Shown here in pieces: positions 11,174 to 22,262 of a stretch of 64,000 nucleotides of DNA (position 1 is its first letter; every line of letters begins with the position of its first letter). A model generated the notes under the pieces. The model saw only the letters and a list, made by a program, of their open reading frames with translations. It ran no database searches and was not told the origin of the DNA. The DNA comes from Branchiostoma belcheri. Taxonomy: Eukaryota > Chordata > Leptocardii > Amphioxiformes > Branchiostomatidae. The translations under genes were made by a program, and so were the position numbers. The stretch is taken from the NCBI RefSeq assembly GCF_001625305.1, contig NW_017803880.1, positions 152,901-216,900 of the forward strand, written 5' to 3'.

Positions 11174-11756
11174 TCATATGATTGATTACACTAAACAGCA
11201 ACGTTAACATTAATCTTATTTGTAAATTAAAGAATTAAAGAAGGGATGTGGCTAATGGTCAAAAAATGATGTAATCTTTTTTAAAATGTATGATAATTGT
11301 TAATTAAAACATATTTTTCTCTTCTTGAATGTATATCTATGTGTGCTGTATGTTACTTTTACTTCATGTATGAAGCTGATTTTTCAATAGCCAACCAGAA
11401 GCCTGTTTTTACGATTTGATGCTATATATATGCGCAGTAACAGAAATGTCCTCGATGTGTCTTTATTACATTGAATGTCTTGTTGGCTTCTGCATAACTC
11501 CCTTTTAAATGTCAATAACGATTTTTGTCTCTATCAGGGTAAAATTGCAGGATTTGGCAGAAGTTTAAATTGTTAAAGTCATATGTAATTCGGGTTCTTT
11601 TGTATAAAGTCAGAGAAACGGTTAGAAGCTTGTTATGCACAACAACTTCAAATAGAGAGTATATATAATATAGAACAGATATCGCGCAAATACTAAATTA
11701 TTAATTGTCTGTAGAAGTGGGTTAGCCTAACAAAAATAAAACGGAGTTTCAATGTT
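11174..11756. other. spacer between the transposon's two genes
   Basis: AT-rich, with no gene seen. It probably holds the 3' UTR of the ATPase gene; AATTAAAG and similar A-rich hexamers follow the stop within 80 bp. Confidence 0.4.
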
Positions 11757-12215
11757 GCTGATGTTGTTGTTGTTGTTGTTGTTGTTGTTTAACGTCTATT
11801 ACAAGTATGTAGTTAGACCTTGTTTTCTTGGCGTTGGGTTCCACTTGCATGACTCAGTTTCGAGTATATAGGCTTTCTAGGTGTTCAACCTTTGGTGCCT
11901 TATTATTGCGTGCTGATCGGAAAGTGTGACTATAAAAGCGCATTGCTTCTGTGCCTGCTTTCGATGTACCGGGAGAGGGCTAAGTACATCTGCTTTTTAG
12001 TTTCCTCGGAAAGGTATTCTCTCATCCTGGCTGGAGTGACGATATCTGCGTCTCTGCCTTCCTCTGCTATACCGACTGCTTTGTATATGCTGTCTCTGCT
12101 TTAAGCAGCACGTGATGTCTTTCCTCTTGAGTAGAGAGGGCAGTGGTATAGATAGTGACTGATGGTCTCCAGGTCACCGCAGTGACAAACTGATTTGAAA
12201 ACAACAAGGTTCTAA
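11757..12215 (-). mobile_element. nested LINE 3' fragment with (AAC)n tail
   Basis: Reading leftward from about 12210, the frame gives CHCGDLETISHYLYHCPLYS, the zinc-knuckle block (CxC..E-x-x-x-HxL..C) found at the C-terminus of many LINE ORF2 proteins. After a stop it continues EYLSEETKKQMYLALSRYI. It ends at 11757-11790 in a (GTT)n run, which is an (AAC)n tail on the LINE strand. It lies between the two transposon genes without interrupting either predicted coding region. Confidence 0.8.
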
Positions 12216-12394
12216 GAACGCATTCGAAAACACCTGGCGGTAATGACGTAGTCATCAGTTGGTGACGCACGTAGAAAGAAGGTAAGAAGATAAGAATAGT
12301 TAGGGTTCTACATACGTTAGGGTTCTAGAAACATCAGTTGAGACATTTAAAGTTGAGAAGTTGTTTTGTCTTGAACGATGATTTGTCTTGAACG

Positions 12395-15300
12395 ATGTTA
12401 GGGGACATATTTCTTGGTATCCGTGACCTGGGCGTTGTCCGGCGTCTGCTATTCATAAAAACGTTAATTCCAAGTGGAACGCCTAATGCGTCAGCTATCA
12501 TCAAGTGGTTTGCCCAGGGGAAGACAAGTTCAAGTCCGTTGTCGGAAAAGCTCTTTGAAACAGTATCTACCAACCTGGAGGTTTTGTTCCCTAACGCCTT
12601 TCACAATGATGCGACCCTGTTTATGGAGCTGCAGGATCAGTGTCTAAAGTCAGGAAAACCATGGGGAGGCACGCTCATCTCAACCAAGGAGAAGTGCCGT
12701 TTATGCGGAGGAAGATTAGAAGTGGCGAAAGACAAGGCCTCGGAGGTGACAATGTACAACATGTGTTACGGCACTTTTTTCGGAATGAAATATCCAAAGA
12801 TATGCGCCCAGAAATGCCGCTTTGTGCAGTATTATGGTTACTATACCATCAATGGAATGAAATTCTATGATGATGACTGGGAAGAGAATGAATATCTGTT
12901 GTCATCTAGCGTCACAGCAATTCAGCTAAAAATGTTGAGAGATTTCGATGCAGAGTTACTTATCGGCATCATGAGCTACGACCAAAAGGCGGACATCTAC
13001 AACTATGTGCACAAGTATACCCTGTCAGCTGAAAACAACTGGGACTGCACCGTCACGACCGAAGGCAAAGAAAACAGGCAAGTCTTATTTTTTACGTGTC
13101 AAACAGTTACAAAATACTAGAGCCTTCAATAATAGCCTTAATACTTGTTACAATATCTATATGAAATAAACTGAATTTGATTTCTTGCCTTTTATGTTTA
13201 TAAATATGAAGGACAGAATATAAACAACCGTTTGACATAACGGTTGTTTGAAACCATGGAATGATAGAATAGTCAATCTACAGGTAGATTAACAATTTAG
13301 TGATGGGATAGAAAGTTTATATCTTGAAATGTGGGACTTTAAAAAAATCTTTTTAAAATTGTAGTCTTAGACTTGTTCTTTAAACATTTTTTCTCTTTAT
13401 GATTTTCAGATGTGGTGGCAGATTTTCCCGAAGCTGTTTAGACCGAAGGCGCTTCGAAGAAGCACACCTGTTGTACGCGTACTTGAAGGTTGTGTCAACC
13501 TACGGGATTAACAAAGACAGATCGATCTCCCACTCCACCAATTCAATGTGCGAAAGCATATCGTCGCCATTTCACGAAGCTTTCGTTAAAACGTGGTCAG
13601 GTATACAAACTTTCTTTACACGCGTTTGTTTCATATTTCAGAAGTATCGTATTTACATTTTTAAAAAGATTATGAATGACGGGCGATACAATATTTAATC
13701 ATTTTAACAGTGTACAATGTTAGGATTAAAGATAACAATGACACATTGTAAAATACTATAGACTATTTGATAAGAAAATGTGAAGCAATTCATGTAACGT
13801 AAGCACATACTGCACCTGCGCGAAACCTGTGATATATTGTAGCAGAACGTCTTATATAAGGTCGTATTTGTGTATATAAAGATGACGCTTCGTCTGTAGT
13901 TTCCAAATGTTATGTCGTACAAATATCGTCTGAAACTGGCAAAATTCTGATGCAACATTGACCAAAACTCCAACGAAAATCGTGAAAAAAATGGGGATTG
14001 GGGCTCGCGCAGGCGCAGTACTTTCTGCTGTTGTGCCTCTGCTGTGGGGTTGTAACGTTATATTACAAAGTTAATCTTGATTTTCCAGCTCATATCTGTG
14101 CTGTTCCCGGGTGTCAAAACTGCATTATACTGGACGGTAACGCGAAAAACCACCGACAGGTTTGCAGTGTAACGGATGCAGCGATGGAGTTTCCAGGTTT
14201 ACCAGGATCCATCAAGACAGGTATTTATGAACATAATGTTTCTTTCGTTCTTATTATTTGAAATTAATTCATCTTTTAGATCATGCCTTTTTGATTACAA
14301 GACGATGTGATACACGTGGTTTAGGGAAATGAAATCTCTTGATTCAAATTTTAAATAAATAACCTTGAGATTGATTAACGTTTAGATTGAAAGGTAACGT
14401 ATGATTTATTTAATTCAGGCTGTATTAATACGCCTGCCAAAGGCTCGCGATTCTGCAAGACCTGCAAAGACTTCGTTTGCGACCCGAAAGAACAGAGAGA
14501 GAATACACAGGAGGCAACTGCATGTGGGCAGGGAAACTCAGACAGCATTGAGGCCACCACACCCGGAGTCCCATATTTGATAGATGAAATACTTGAGAAG
14601 AAGGAATTCCGGTCGGTGACAATTTACAAGGTGAATTGCCATAAAAAAAACAGCAGTAGTAATGACGAATTGATGTGAAATGCAATATGATTCACTAGAC
14701 TTCAATTTTAATTTGAAATATTTTTGTACAATATACTTACTTTTCATTACCTATCTTATACAAACTGCAGGTGAGAAGATTCAATGACAACAAAGAGTGT
14801 TGGGAGAGAGCGGAGGCAATACCCAGTAGAATGGTCGCAAGATTTGAAAGAGGTGTACAGCGGCAGCTGAAGCCATCTATCACGGAAGAGCATTCGTTTG
14901 GGCACATCTCGAAAAACGTCGAGCTGAAAGATGAAGATAATGGCGGAAAGACAAAAAGGCGGAAAGGAGATCAACAGTTATTTCAAACAAGGTATTTTTA
15001 AACCCTGCAAGTTTACGCGTGAAACTTAATAATTTGCTAACTTGACAATCTATGGCAAGCTTGTTTACAATCGGATAATGATTCATGTACAGATACATAT
15101 CTATGCACAGATACAGATTTATGTACATATATAAAGATTCAGATTTTCTGAGTAGGATGACTGTGTCAGTCCTTACACCTGAGTGAGTGTAACAGTTGAC
15201 ACGGTGGCCTTCGCGTGGATACATTTAAGGTGGATAACAGGTTGCGAATCCGAGACCCACACACTTGGGCGTCTGTCTTCTACAGCGGCACTATATCGAG

Positions 15301-16876
15301 GGAGACGTGCTGGTTCCGGTTGGGATGCTTGTATTGAGTTGCCGGATTACTTGGTTACGCCTGGCGCTGCTTTTGTCCGCCAGCTGAAGACAGCCGTTGG
15401 ATAGTCTAATTTGCTAACATACCTCAACATATGTCATGTTAATAATAGCACTGAAGCAATTTAGAAGTGTTGTTATTATCAATCAGTGAAGAAGCATGTT
15501 TCATTCTGTATTTTTCTTTACTTTTCTCTGTCTTCTTTAAAGTGGATTTGCCGTCGAAGAAAAAAATGACGTATTGGTGAGTCACAATGGTGAACAACCA
15601 AGGGAAATCAATTGCAACACTAAAAAGGACAGGAATGGTGTAAGGCTGAATGCAATCACAGCCGGTGAGTTATTTAAAATTCCCAATTTTTTTTTTTGCT
15701 TTTTTATTTTAAAAGAAGAAAGATGAAAGCAAAGGCAATTTGCTAAGAACAAGATACAATTTCGATGACATTGATATATTAGGTTTTAGTCTATGTTTAT
15801 CTTTAAAAGAAAAATAAAGTGCTTTACGAAGGCCTTAGATTGTCTATAGGTTGAGCCTTTGACATTATTTATGCATTAGGTAGATCGTCTGCTTGAAGCG
15901 TGTTTCACAATTTATATGATTTTAGAATTGACAAAGTTTTTTTTTCTTCTTTGACTGATTCAAAGGTGTGCTGGCTTTCATAAGGCCTTGTAACATCATT
16001 GTCAGCCTTAATGAACTTTTCGGTTCAGAGTCTAAGACACAAGTGTACGGCCATTTACACAACCTGATGTCGAAGAAGGAGATGGAGAAAACAGGTGGGT
16101 ACAAACAATCGCCAAGAATCAACTATAAGAACTTTAGTCTCTTTTCTATTTGTGAACTTTATAATTATTTTGTTTTTACCAATTACTTTTCTTTTTTATA
16201 TGTGATATAAGGCTTTCACCTAGCAAGTTATTTTTTTGTACCAGACAATAAACAACGTTTATTTATCTATCATCTTAAAACAGATTATATTGAAAAAAAT
16301 GTTTTTATGTTACACTCAATATCCTTTTTGAAATAAAGCGCAATGTTAATGCTAATTTCAGGGTTTGTAATTTATGATGACGCCTGCCACCTGCGCAAGT
16401 TTGCGCGGAATCCGTCAAGGGCTCAGACAACGCCGACCACGAAAAAGTTGGCATCCATAGAAATCCTTGTGGACAGGATGCATATGCGCGGTCATATTGA
16501 CCCATGGTGCAAGCGAAACTGTGGGACTGGACGCTTCAGGGACTTAGACAAGGTAAGGACACAGATATTGCCAGCATACATTTTATACTTTGTACCATGG
16601 TCTTTGTAGTTCATCACGCGCATCTTGCATTAGTCTATCTACACAAAGAATATAAATGAAAGAAAATTAATAGTCATGATTACAAATCTTCAAAATTAAT
16701 GTTCCTTTTTCTTTAAATTTCAGGTCAACACTGAAGTCTGTGAACAAGTCTTCTCGTGGCTTTCCAGATATAAAAGAATGACGAAACACATGAACAAGGA
16801 GAGATTCATGTTCTTCCTTCTCTACATTGCGCATTTGCACAATATGCGTGAAGTGAAGTTACGAAGCTTACCGTAA
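12395..16876 (+). CDS. KDZ transposase with CxC5- and CxC6-like clusters (9 predicted exons, ~677 aa)
   Basis: Predicted exons: 12395-13077, 13410-13600, 14089-14220, 14419-14630, 14771-14991, 15543-15664, 15966-16094, 16362-16552 and 16724-16876. Phases agree and the total is 2034 nt to TAA. The first intron uses a GC donor (AG|GCAAGT); the rest are GT-AG. Residues about 101-141 form a CxC5-like cluster (CRLC ... CAQKC). Exons 3-4 form a CxC6-like cluster (CAVPGCQNC, then GC-NTP..GSRFCKTC). The catalytic KDZ part follows: CNTKKDRNG, then AFIRPCNIIVSLNELFGSES, YDDACHL, VDRMHMRGHIDPWC and NTEVCEQVFSWL. These carry the acidic residues expected of the DDE-type fold. KDZ enzymes cut and join DNA at element ends; the TIRs and subterminal arrays flanking this gene are the likely substrates. 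No disabling lesion is seen. Confidence 0.88.
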
Positions 16877-17584
16877 TAGTATTTGATAAACGACTACGTA
16901 AAATCGCTGTCCTAGTAGAATGGGGGTGTTAGAGATCACTTTTTTTTATATGCGCCTAGTATTGTTGACACTGCCGTAATGGGTGATTTTTTTCTGATAG
17001 TAGACATATTATCGAGGATGGAATTCCATGGTACTTTATTATTTTAAACGTCTTCAGCCTTTAAATAGCTGGACATGCTAAAGGTTTTTGAGAAAGTTTA
17101 CATACAAGGACGGACAGCGCATTTTCGCACAGAATGAATACATAAATTGCTGTTTTAAGGCTTCTTTTAACTTTTCTGTTATTAATGATGTAAAAACAAA
17201 ATTAAGTACCTGTTTTCTTTGTCTTCTATCTTCTTTGTTTGTACACCTCTGTCCATTGACGGTTCTTGTTGACTGATCATAGCCATGTACACAGTTGTAG
17301 ATGTTGGCTTTTTGTTTGTAAGTCTGATTACCAATGAGCAGCTTAGAAGGTCTTCAACATTTTCTTTTTCTATCGCTGTGCAGTTTGTTGACAGCAAATA
17401 CTTATGCTCTTCCAAGTCATCATCGTAACTTTTTTTGCTTTTAAGACTGTATTACCTATAATGCTGAATAAAATGGCATTAACCTTAACATACTTTAGGA
17501 TATTTCATTCTGAAAAACGTTCTGTGTGAGTTTGTATACATGACAACTTCAGAACCTTTGTCTTTAGCGACCATCAACTTTCCG
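16877..17584. other. 3' flank of the transposase gene
   Basis: AT-rich and without a recognisable gene. It probably contains the 3' UTR and polyadenylation region of the transposase. Confidence 0.4.
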
Positions 17585-17840
17585 TTACAGACGCGGGGAT
17601 AATACCATAAGATTACTTGACAGTTTCTCATACAGACCTTTGTCTAAATTTGAAGAAGGCGACCTTCTGTCTGAAAACCACGATAGTAGAGTGGACGTGT
17701 TTGGTGCTCCTGTTGAAATTAATCTTCTCGTACACAGTAAGCGCTGCACTACACCGAGATCGCGAATGCCTAAAAATATCTCCTCTAACACGACTCTCAC
17801 TACATTTGACCACGAAAAGGCACCACGTATATGATGGCAA
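17585..17840 (-). pseudogene. antisense copy of the transposase first exon
   Basis: Reading leftward, the frame gives EEIFLGIRDLGVVQRLLCTR, then APNTSTLLSW and LYEKLSSNLMVL. It is clearly homologous to residues 4-65 of the transposase at 12395 but diverged, and it lies in the opposite orientation. It is followed at 17860-17940 by the AATTCGAA-rich motif also found at 7240-7310, so 17585-17940 mirrors the left-end region of the element. Confidence 0.8.
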
Positions 17841-17949
17841 CACCGGGCGTAGTTCAAACCTTTTAACGTAAGAAAGAACTTTGTCATTCGAACCGGCAGC
17901 AGTAATTCGAATGTGTTTCTATAAGTATACGTAGTTATGACGTGAGGTA

Positions 17950-18240
17950 CATGTATAGAGCAAGATTGGAAAGAGGTGTACAGCGGCAGCTGAAGCCATC
18001 TGTCACGGTAGAGCATTCGTTTGGGCACATCTCGAAAAACGTCGAGCTGAAAGATGAAGATAATGGCGGAAAGACAAAAAGACGGAAAGGAGATCAACAG
18101 TTATTTCAAACAAGGTATTTTCAAATCTTACAAGTTTACGCGTGAAACTTAATAATTTGCTGGCATTGCAATCTATGGCAATCACTTGATTTCTTTATTT
18201 GCAATCAGATACAGATTAATGTAAAGATGTAAACGAGAAA
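17950..18240 (+). pseudogene. duplicate of transposase exon 5
   Basis: It reads RLERGVQRQLKPSVTVEHSF and FGHISKNVELKDEDNGGKTK, nearly identical to exon 5 at 14838-14991. Similarity continues past the splice donor into intron sequence (ACAAGTTTACGCGTGAAACT). Because intronic sequence is copied, this is a DNA-level duplication, not a processed copy. Confidence 0.88.
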
Positions 18241-18299
18241 ATTACGTCGTCGGGCAAACTAAACCCAACAAATCTTCAGGTTAATGATAAAGTTACGTC

Positions 18300-18480
18300 A
18301 GTTTTTCATTATAATTATGGTCTTGGTGGTGATCGTCCCCACGTGATGATTGCAGACGCGTTAGGCGCCACACCAGGAATCAAACTTTTGATAAACAATA
18401 AACGCCTGACGACACCTAGATCACGGATTCCGAGAAAATATAAAATAATATAAAAAATATTAGTTCGTCTAACATGACTC
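18300..18480 (-). pseudogene. third antisense copy of the transposase first-exon segment
   Basis: The plus strand reads ATGATTGCAGACGCGTTAGG and CCTAGATCACGGATTCCGAG, matching the antisense of 12400-12520. It is diverged and has short AT-rich insertions. Confidence 0.65.
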
Positions 18481-18584
18481 CAGCAAAACCTACAACCTAC
18501 AATACGTTAATAAACATTTTCAATGTTGCATTTAAATGTCTAAACTGGAACTTTTTTGCTTTCAATCTTTCCATCTTCAACTTC

Positions 18585-19290
18585 AGACACCTGAAGTGTC
18601 GGAAGTTTACGTAACTTCAGACAACTTCGGACAACTTCAGACACCTGCCACCCTACCCCACAAGTGTCGGAAGTTACAGTGACGTCACGTAACTTCAGAC
18701 AACTTCGGACAACTTCAGACACCTGCCACCCTACCCCACAAGTGTCGGAAGTTACAGTGACGTCACGTAACTTCAGACAACTTCGGACAACTTCAGACAC
18801 CTGCCACCCTACCCCACACGTGTCGGAAGTTACAGTGACGTCACGTAACTTCAGACAACTTCAGACATCTGCCACCCTACCCCACAAGTGTCGGAAGTTA
18901 CAGTGACGTCACGTAACTTCAGACAACTTCAGACATCTGCCACCCTACCCCACAAGTGTCGGAAGTTACAGTAACGTCACGTAACTTCAGACAACTTCGG
19001 ACAACTTCAGACACCTGCCACCCTACCCTACAAGTGTCGGAAGTTACAGTGACGTCACGTAACTTCAGACAACTTCGGACAACTTCAGACACCTGCCACC
19101 CTACCCTACAAGTGTCGGAAGTTACAGTGTCAGTGACGTCACGTAACTTCAGACAACTTCGGACAACTTCAGACACCTGCCACCCTACCCCACAAGTGTC
19201 GGAAGTTACAGTGACGTCAGACTTTACTCCCGATAACCCCCAAAACCACTCGGAAATGGTCGTAACTTCTGACAACTTCAGACAACTTCT
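18585..19290 (-). repeat. right subterminal repeat array
   Basis: About eight units of 68, 78 or 84 bp, containing GTGTCGGAAGTTACAGTGACG, a TGACGTCA octamer (at least seven perfect), repeated AACTTCGGAC decamers and CACCTGCCACCCTACCCC. Units of 68 bp lack one 10-bp decamer. The array is the reverse complement counterpart of 6500-7030. The unit length is not always a multiple of three, yet long open frames appear on both strands; I do not consider them genes. Confidence 0.92.
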
Positions 19291-19298
19291 GCCACCCT

Positions 19299-19329
19299 AA
19301 CTTCTGCCACTTCACCCTGATACTGGACA
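19299..19329 (-). repeat. right terminal inverted repeat of the KDZ transposon
   Basis: The plus strand ends in TTCACCCTGATACTGGACA. It pairs with 6480-6510. Confidence 0.92.
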
Positions 19330-19334
19330 ATACT

Positions 19335-19344
19335 CCGGGTAGTC
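19335..19344 (+). repeat. candidate target-site duplication, right copy
   Basis: CCGGGTAGTC, identical to 6465-6474. Confidence 0.6.
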
Positions 19345-19401
19345 TTTTGGAACGCAAAGTATGATTTGAACGACAGCAAAGCACACAAAAACCCTTACCT
19401 T

Positions 19402-19527
19402 TCATCGCATCCACGGTGTCGCATCACAGACAGCTTTCATGTCGTCCTCATTCTTGAACTGTGAGAGGCTCTCCTGCAGCCATGCACATAGTTCTGTGCT
19501 GTTGAATCCTGCTACGCGATCGCTCAT
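19402..19527 (-). CDS. small unassigned reading frame, possible first exon
   Basis: Reading leftward from an ATG at 19527, the frame gives MSDRVAGFNSTELCAWLQES followed by a short charged stretch ending ATPWMR and a stop. A good donor (AAAG|GTAAGG) lies a few bases beyond the stop, in another frame. I do not recognise the product. It could be a host first exon interrupted by repeats or chance coding. Confidence 0.25.
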   Translation of the reverse strand: MSDRVAGFNSTELCAWLQESLSQFKNEDDMKAVCDATPWMR

Positions 19528-19614
19528 TTTCCCGTAAGGTTGATCTCGAAATAGTGAACAGTGCACAGACTGGGTCTTTACTGACACTACTGGCAAAGTC
19601 TTTACAACGGTCAC

Positions 19615-20397
19615 TTTTCAAGAGCACAACGGAAAACTTATCTGGAGTTCTGATTGGTTACTGAAGTTAAGGAGGCGGAGCAACCCGGAAATGCATGCCG
19701 GTCTTTTACTCCTCAGGGGATCCAGATCAAAGCGATCCGAAGCTATCTGTACTTCCCGGCCAGGCCAGGGCCAGGCCTGCTTTACACGTGCACTGCACCA
19801 CGTAGTTTCACATATAGGCGCTAAACTGGCACTTATCTTACTATGTAAATGATGAACCGGGCCGCACATGGTTTATGTCATATTATGATAGTTTGCATTT
19901 TGCCATAGCGTCAAGCCGTATGCTATGTAATTTTTTTACATCAAAAGTGACCCCTGATAATCGTAGAGAAGTATAGAAAACACATCCCCCTGAAAGGCCC
20001 TGAAAAAATACCGATTGGGAAAAAAAAGGAAGGCTGTAGCGCAGCTTGCAAATGAAGAGGAAGATAATAACAACAATTTACAATAACCGCTGCATTTAAA
20101 CAAGTAGTTTAAATGCTGATGTTCAAGTGTAAATTTGCCCTTGATTTATAGAACAATATTGAGCGTAAGTTGAAACTGTGACTGTGATTGTGCATTAGCC
20201 TGGGTGCCATCCGATTTGTAACGGCATTAAGTGTGTATCGGATGGTGGTAGAATATTTTGAAGTGGGGGGGGGGATTCCTTCCGTATTTTCACCTATTTG
20301 AGTGCAACGGGATGTGTTTTCCCGGGAAATGAATCCAACTATCGTGTATGACCGATTTCTACTCTTTTCAGCCGCCTCCCGAAGCCTGGTAGAGGCT
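19615..20397. other. no gene seen
   Basis: Unremarkable non-coding sequence; only short frames without family features. Confidence 0.5.
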
Positions 20398-20592
20398 TAC
20401 TCTCCAAGCAGAGGTTTAGGTTTTGGGGGTATTTTTAGCGTCACGGTTTCAGGCTTTTTATCGGGGTTTCTCTTTTGCACTGAATTTTTTCTTCCCACCA
20501 AAAAAAATCAGTGCAATAGAGAAATCCCGATAAAAAAAGCTTAAAAACACGCTAAAAATACCCCCAAAACCCAAACATCTGCTTGGAGAGTA
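20398..20592. mobile_element. foldback MITE-like element
   Basis: Nearly perfect palindrome. The left arm starts TACTCTCCAAGCAGAGGTTT and contains GGGGGTATTTTTAGCGT and TTTATCGGG; the right arm is its reverse complement ending at 20592, with a short central loop. The flanks GTAGAGGCT and GTAGCAGCT are an imperfect 9-bp direct repeat. Confidence 0.85.
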
Positions 20593-21741
20593 GTAGCAGC
20601 TAGGAAAACAGGGCCGCAATACACATCTCAGCCCGCATGAAACTGAAAGTGCTTTTGGAGCCGAGGAGTTGGTCTGTGTACCATCACTGGCAAGATTTAC
20701 GTGGTTTCAATTCATTATTAGTTAGCTCACTAGATGCGTACAGCGATCTACTAATGGAAAGGCTAACTGGGAGCATCTGGTATGCCAGGATGCCAGACAC
20801 ATAGAGAAGTGTATTACAAATTCATGCCCGAAGGCTAATTGCAAATTACAAACAAAAAAAGAACATTGAAACAAAAAAACATTGCGTATGAAATATGAGT
20901 ATGAAATAACTAAAATCTACACATGAAACTTTACGGTAGTTGTATAAAACTATAGCTATGTCGTCGAGAACTACGTCTGACTTTCTTGGAAGACGTGTGC
21001 CACATACTGTAACTGTAGCCATATGGGGCCCGGGGCCCAACTGAGGGGGGCTAGCGCTGTACATGGCATGTTGGTCCTGGAGCCGCGAATATGAAGATGT
21101 TATATAATTAGACTAAAAACATTGCTAAAATTATATACAACTCTAGATGAAGATATCCCACCAATAGTATCTATAATGTTTACTCCGGAAGGTCAACGCA
21201 TTGCCGATTATATACCATTTGGCTGTCCAAATATCGCATAAATGGTCAGAAAGGTTGCACAGGTCTTCAAAAGTTTGCACAAAAAGTTTGCAAGATCGCA
21301 GCTTCCAGCGGCGGTATCATCAAAGGTCTGATGTGTCAACTCTTCTGGCTTCACTCACTTCAACTTCAAAGTTATCATTAACATTATCTATTCATTCTCA
21401 CAGGAAGATCAAAGAAGCTTAATCCACACAATAGAGCTTTCCGCCAGAAAGGCTTTGCAATTTACGAGAAAGCGCAAAACGCATCTAATGTAAATGACCC
21501 AGCCTCGAGATGTACACATCCGTTTCGCACTTCCAACCGCGAGTAGTGACATAATTCATTCCTATACATCATGTGTGCCATTTTAGCCCCTCCCCGAATG
21601 CGAGTTACAGGTACTAGTACATCTTGTATAATCTGATGGCCATACACTTCTGCCTGTTGTCTCTGCCTGTTTTTTGCGTGTACGCTTCGAATACTACTCT
21701 CGCACATACAAACACGCCACGCATCTGACCCTGGCTTTCAG
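20593..21741. other. no gene seen
   Basis: Non-coding sequence without recognisable structure apart from short frames. Confidence 0.45.
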
Positions 21742-21934
21742 GTGCAATGCTCTATTGATAACTGTCCTCGCACCTACCACAAGTATAACCCTTTTTACCA
21801 ACATGTGAGGAGAATCCATAATTTTTATTATGAATCCAACATTGATGGTCCTGGTGACAACGGAGAAGAAATTGGCTCTGGATCTGATTACGGCGCTGAC
21901 GAGGGGAATAACGCCCAAAACGGAGCCGTCCAAG
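21742..21934 (+). CDS. exon encoding one C2H2 zinc finger
   Basis: It lies between an acceptor (GGCTTTCAG) and a donor (CCAAG|GTGAAG). It reads VQCSIDNCPRTYHKYNPFYQ then HVRRIH, a Cx4Cx12Hx4H finger, followed by an acidic, Gly-rich tail. Single fingers of this kind often precede transposase or KDZ-like domains in transposon genes, but no partner exon is seen nearby. The parent gene is unknown. Confidence 0.55.
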
Positions 21935-21975
21935 GTGAAGATTTTTTATTTATATATTTGTCCAAAATAGATGTG

Positions 21976-22262
21976 ATCACAGCCTCAATGGAAATGGACC
22001 ATTGAAGGTGCAAGATGAACAAAACCGCTCCCGGGTACGCCCTTTGAATGGACCCAGTGAAATACAGTCGGTAGTTAGTGTTACATTTAGATGTGTTTTT
22101 ATGGAATATCCACCGTACTGTTTATTAGAGCTGTCGTCACAGCCTCAATGGAAACGGACCATTGAAACCGCTCCCGGGTACACCCCCTGTATATGGACCA
22201 GTAAACTACAGTCGGTATAGTTACAGGTGAATGTGTCTTGATGAAATATCCACCGTACCGTA
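21976..22262. repeat. diverged tandem duplication, ~150-bp unit
   Basis: Two copies (about 21976-22125 and 22138-22262) share TCACAGCCTCAATGGAAA, ACCGCTCCCGGGTAC and ATATCCACCGTAC. Confidence 0.85.

Larger units (their letters stand above)
6475..19334 (+). mobile_element. 12.9-kb two-gene KDZ-type DNA transposon, apparently complete
   Basis: The boundaries come from a 31-bp terminal inverted repeat (6480-6510 and 19299-19329, one mismatch). Inside it lie subterminal repeat arrays in opposite orientation at the two ends. A 10-bp direct repeat CCGGGTAGTC lies outside both ends at the same 5-bp offset (6465-6474, 19335-19344). Internally, on the plus strand, are a spliced DUF3987-like P-loop ATPase (7461-11173) and a spliced KDZ transposase (12395-16876), both with intact predicted frames. 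A LINE fragment is inserted between the genes, and 17585-18480 holds a rearranged deletion copy of the same family. Terminal inverted repeats, a DDE-type transposase and short direct repeats are what KDZ (Kyakuja-Dileera-Zisupton) elements show. Whether the exact ends are at the direct repeat or at the inverted repeat is open. Confidence 0.88.

Noticed and set aside
18540..19300. Open frames of about 80-120 codons in the right subterminal array
   Set aside because: Low-complexity translation of the repeat on both strands; there are stops wherever the unit length changes.
19615..19870. Minus-strand frame as a host gene
   Set aside because: Low similarity to anything recognisable and no splice or start context.
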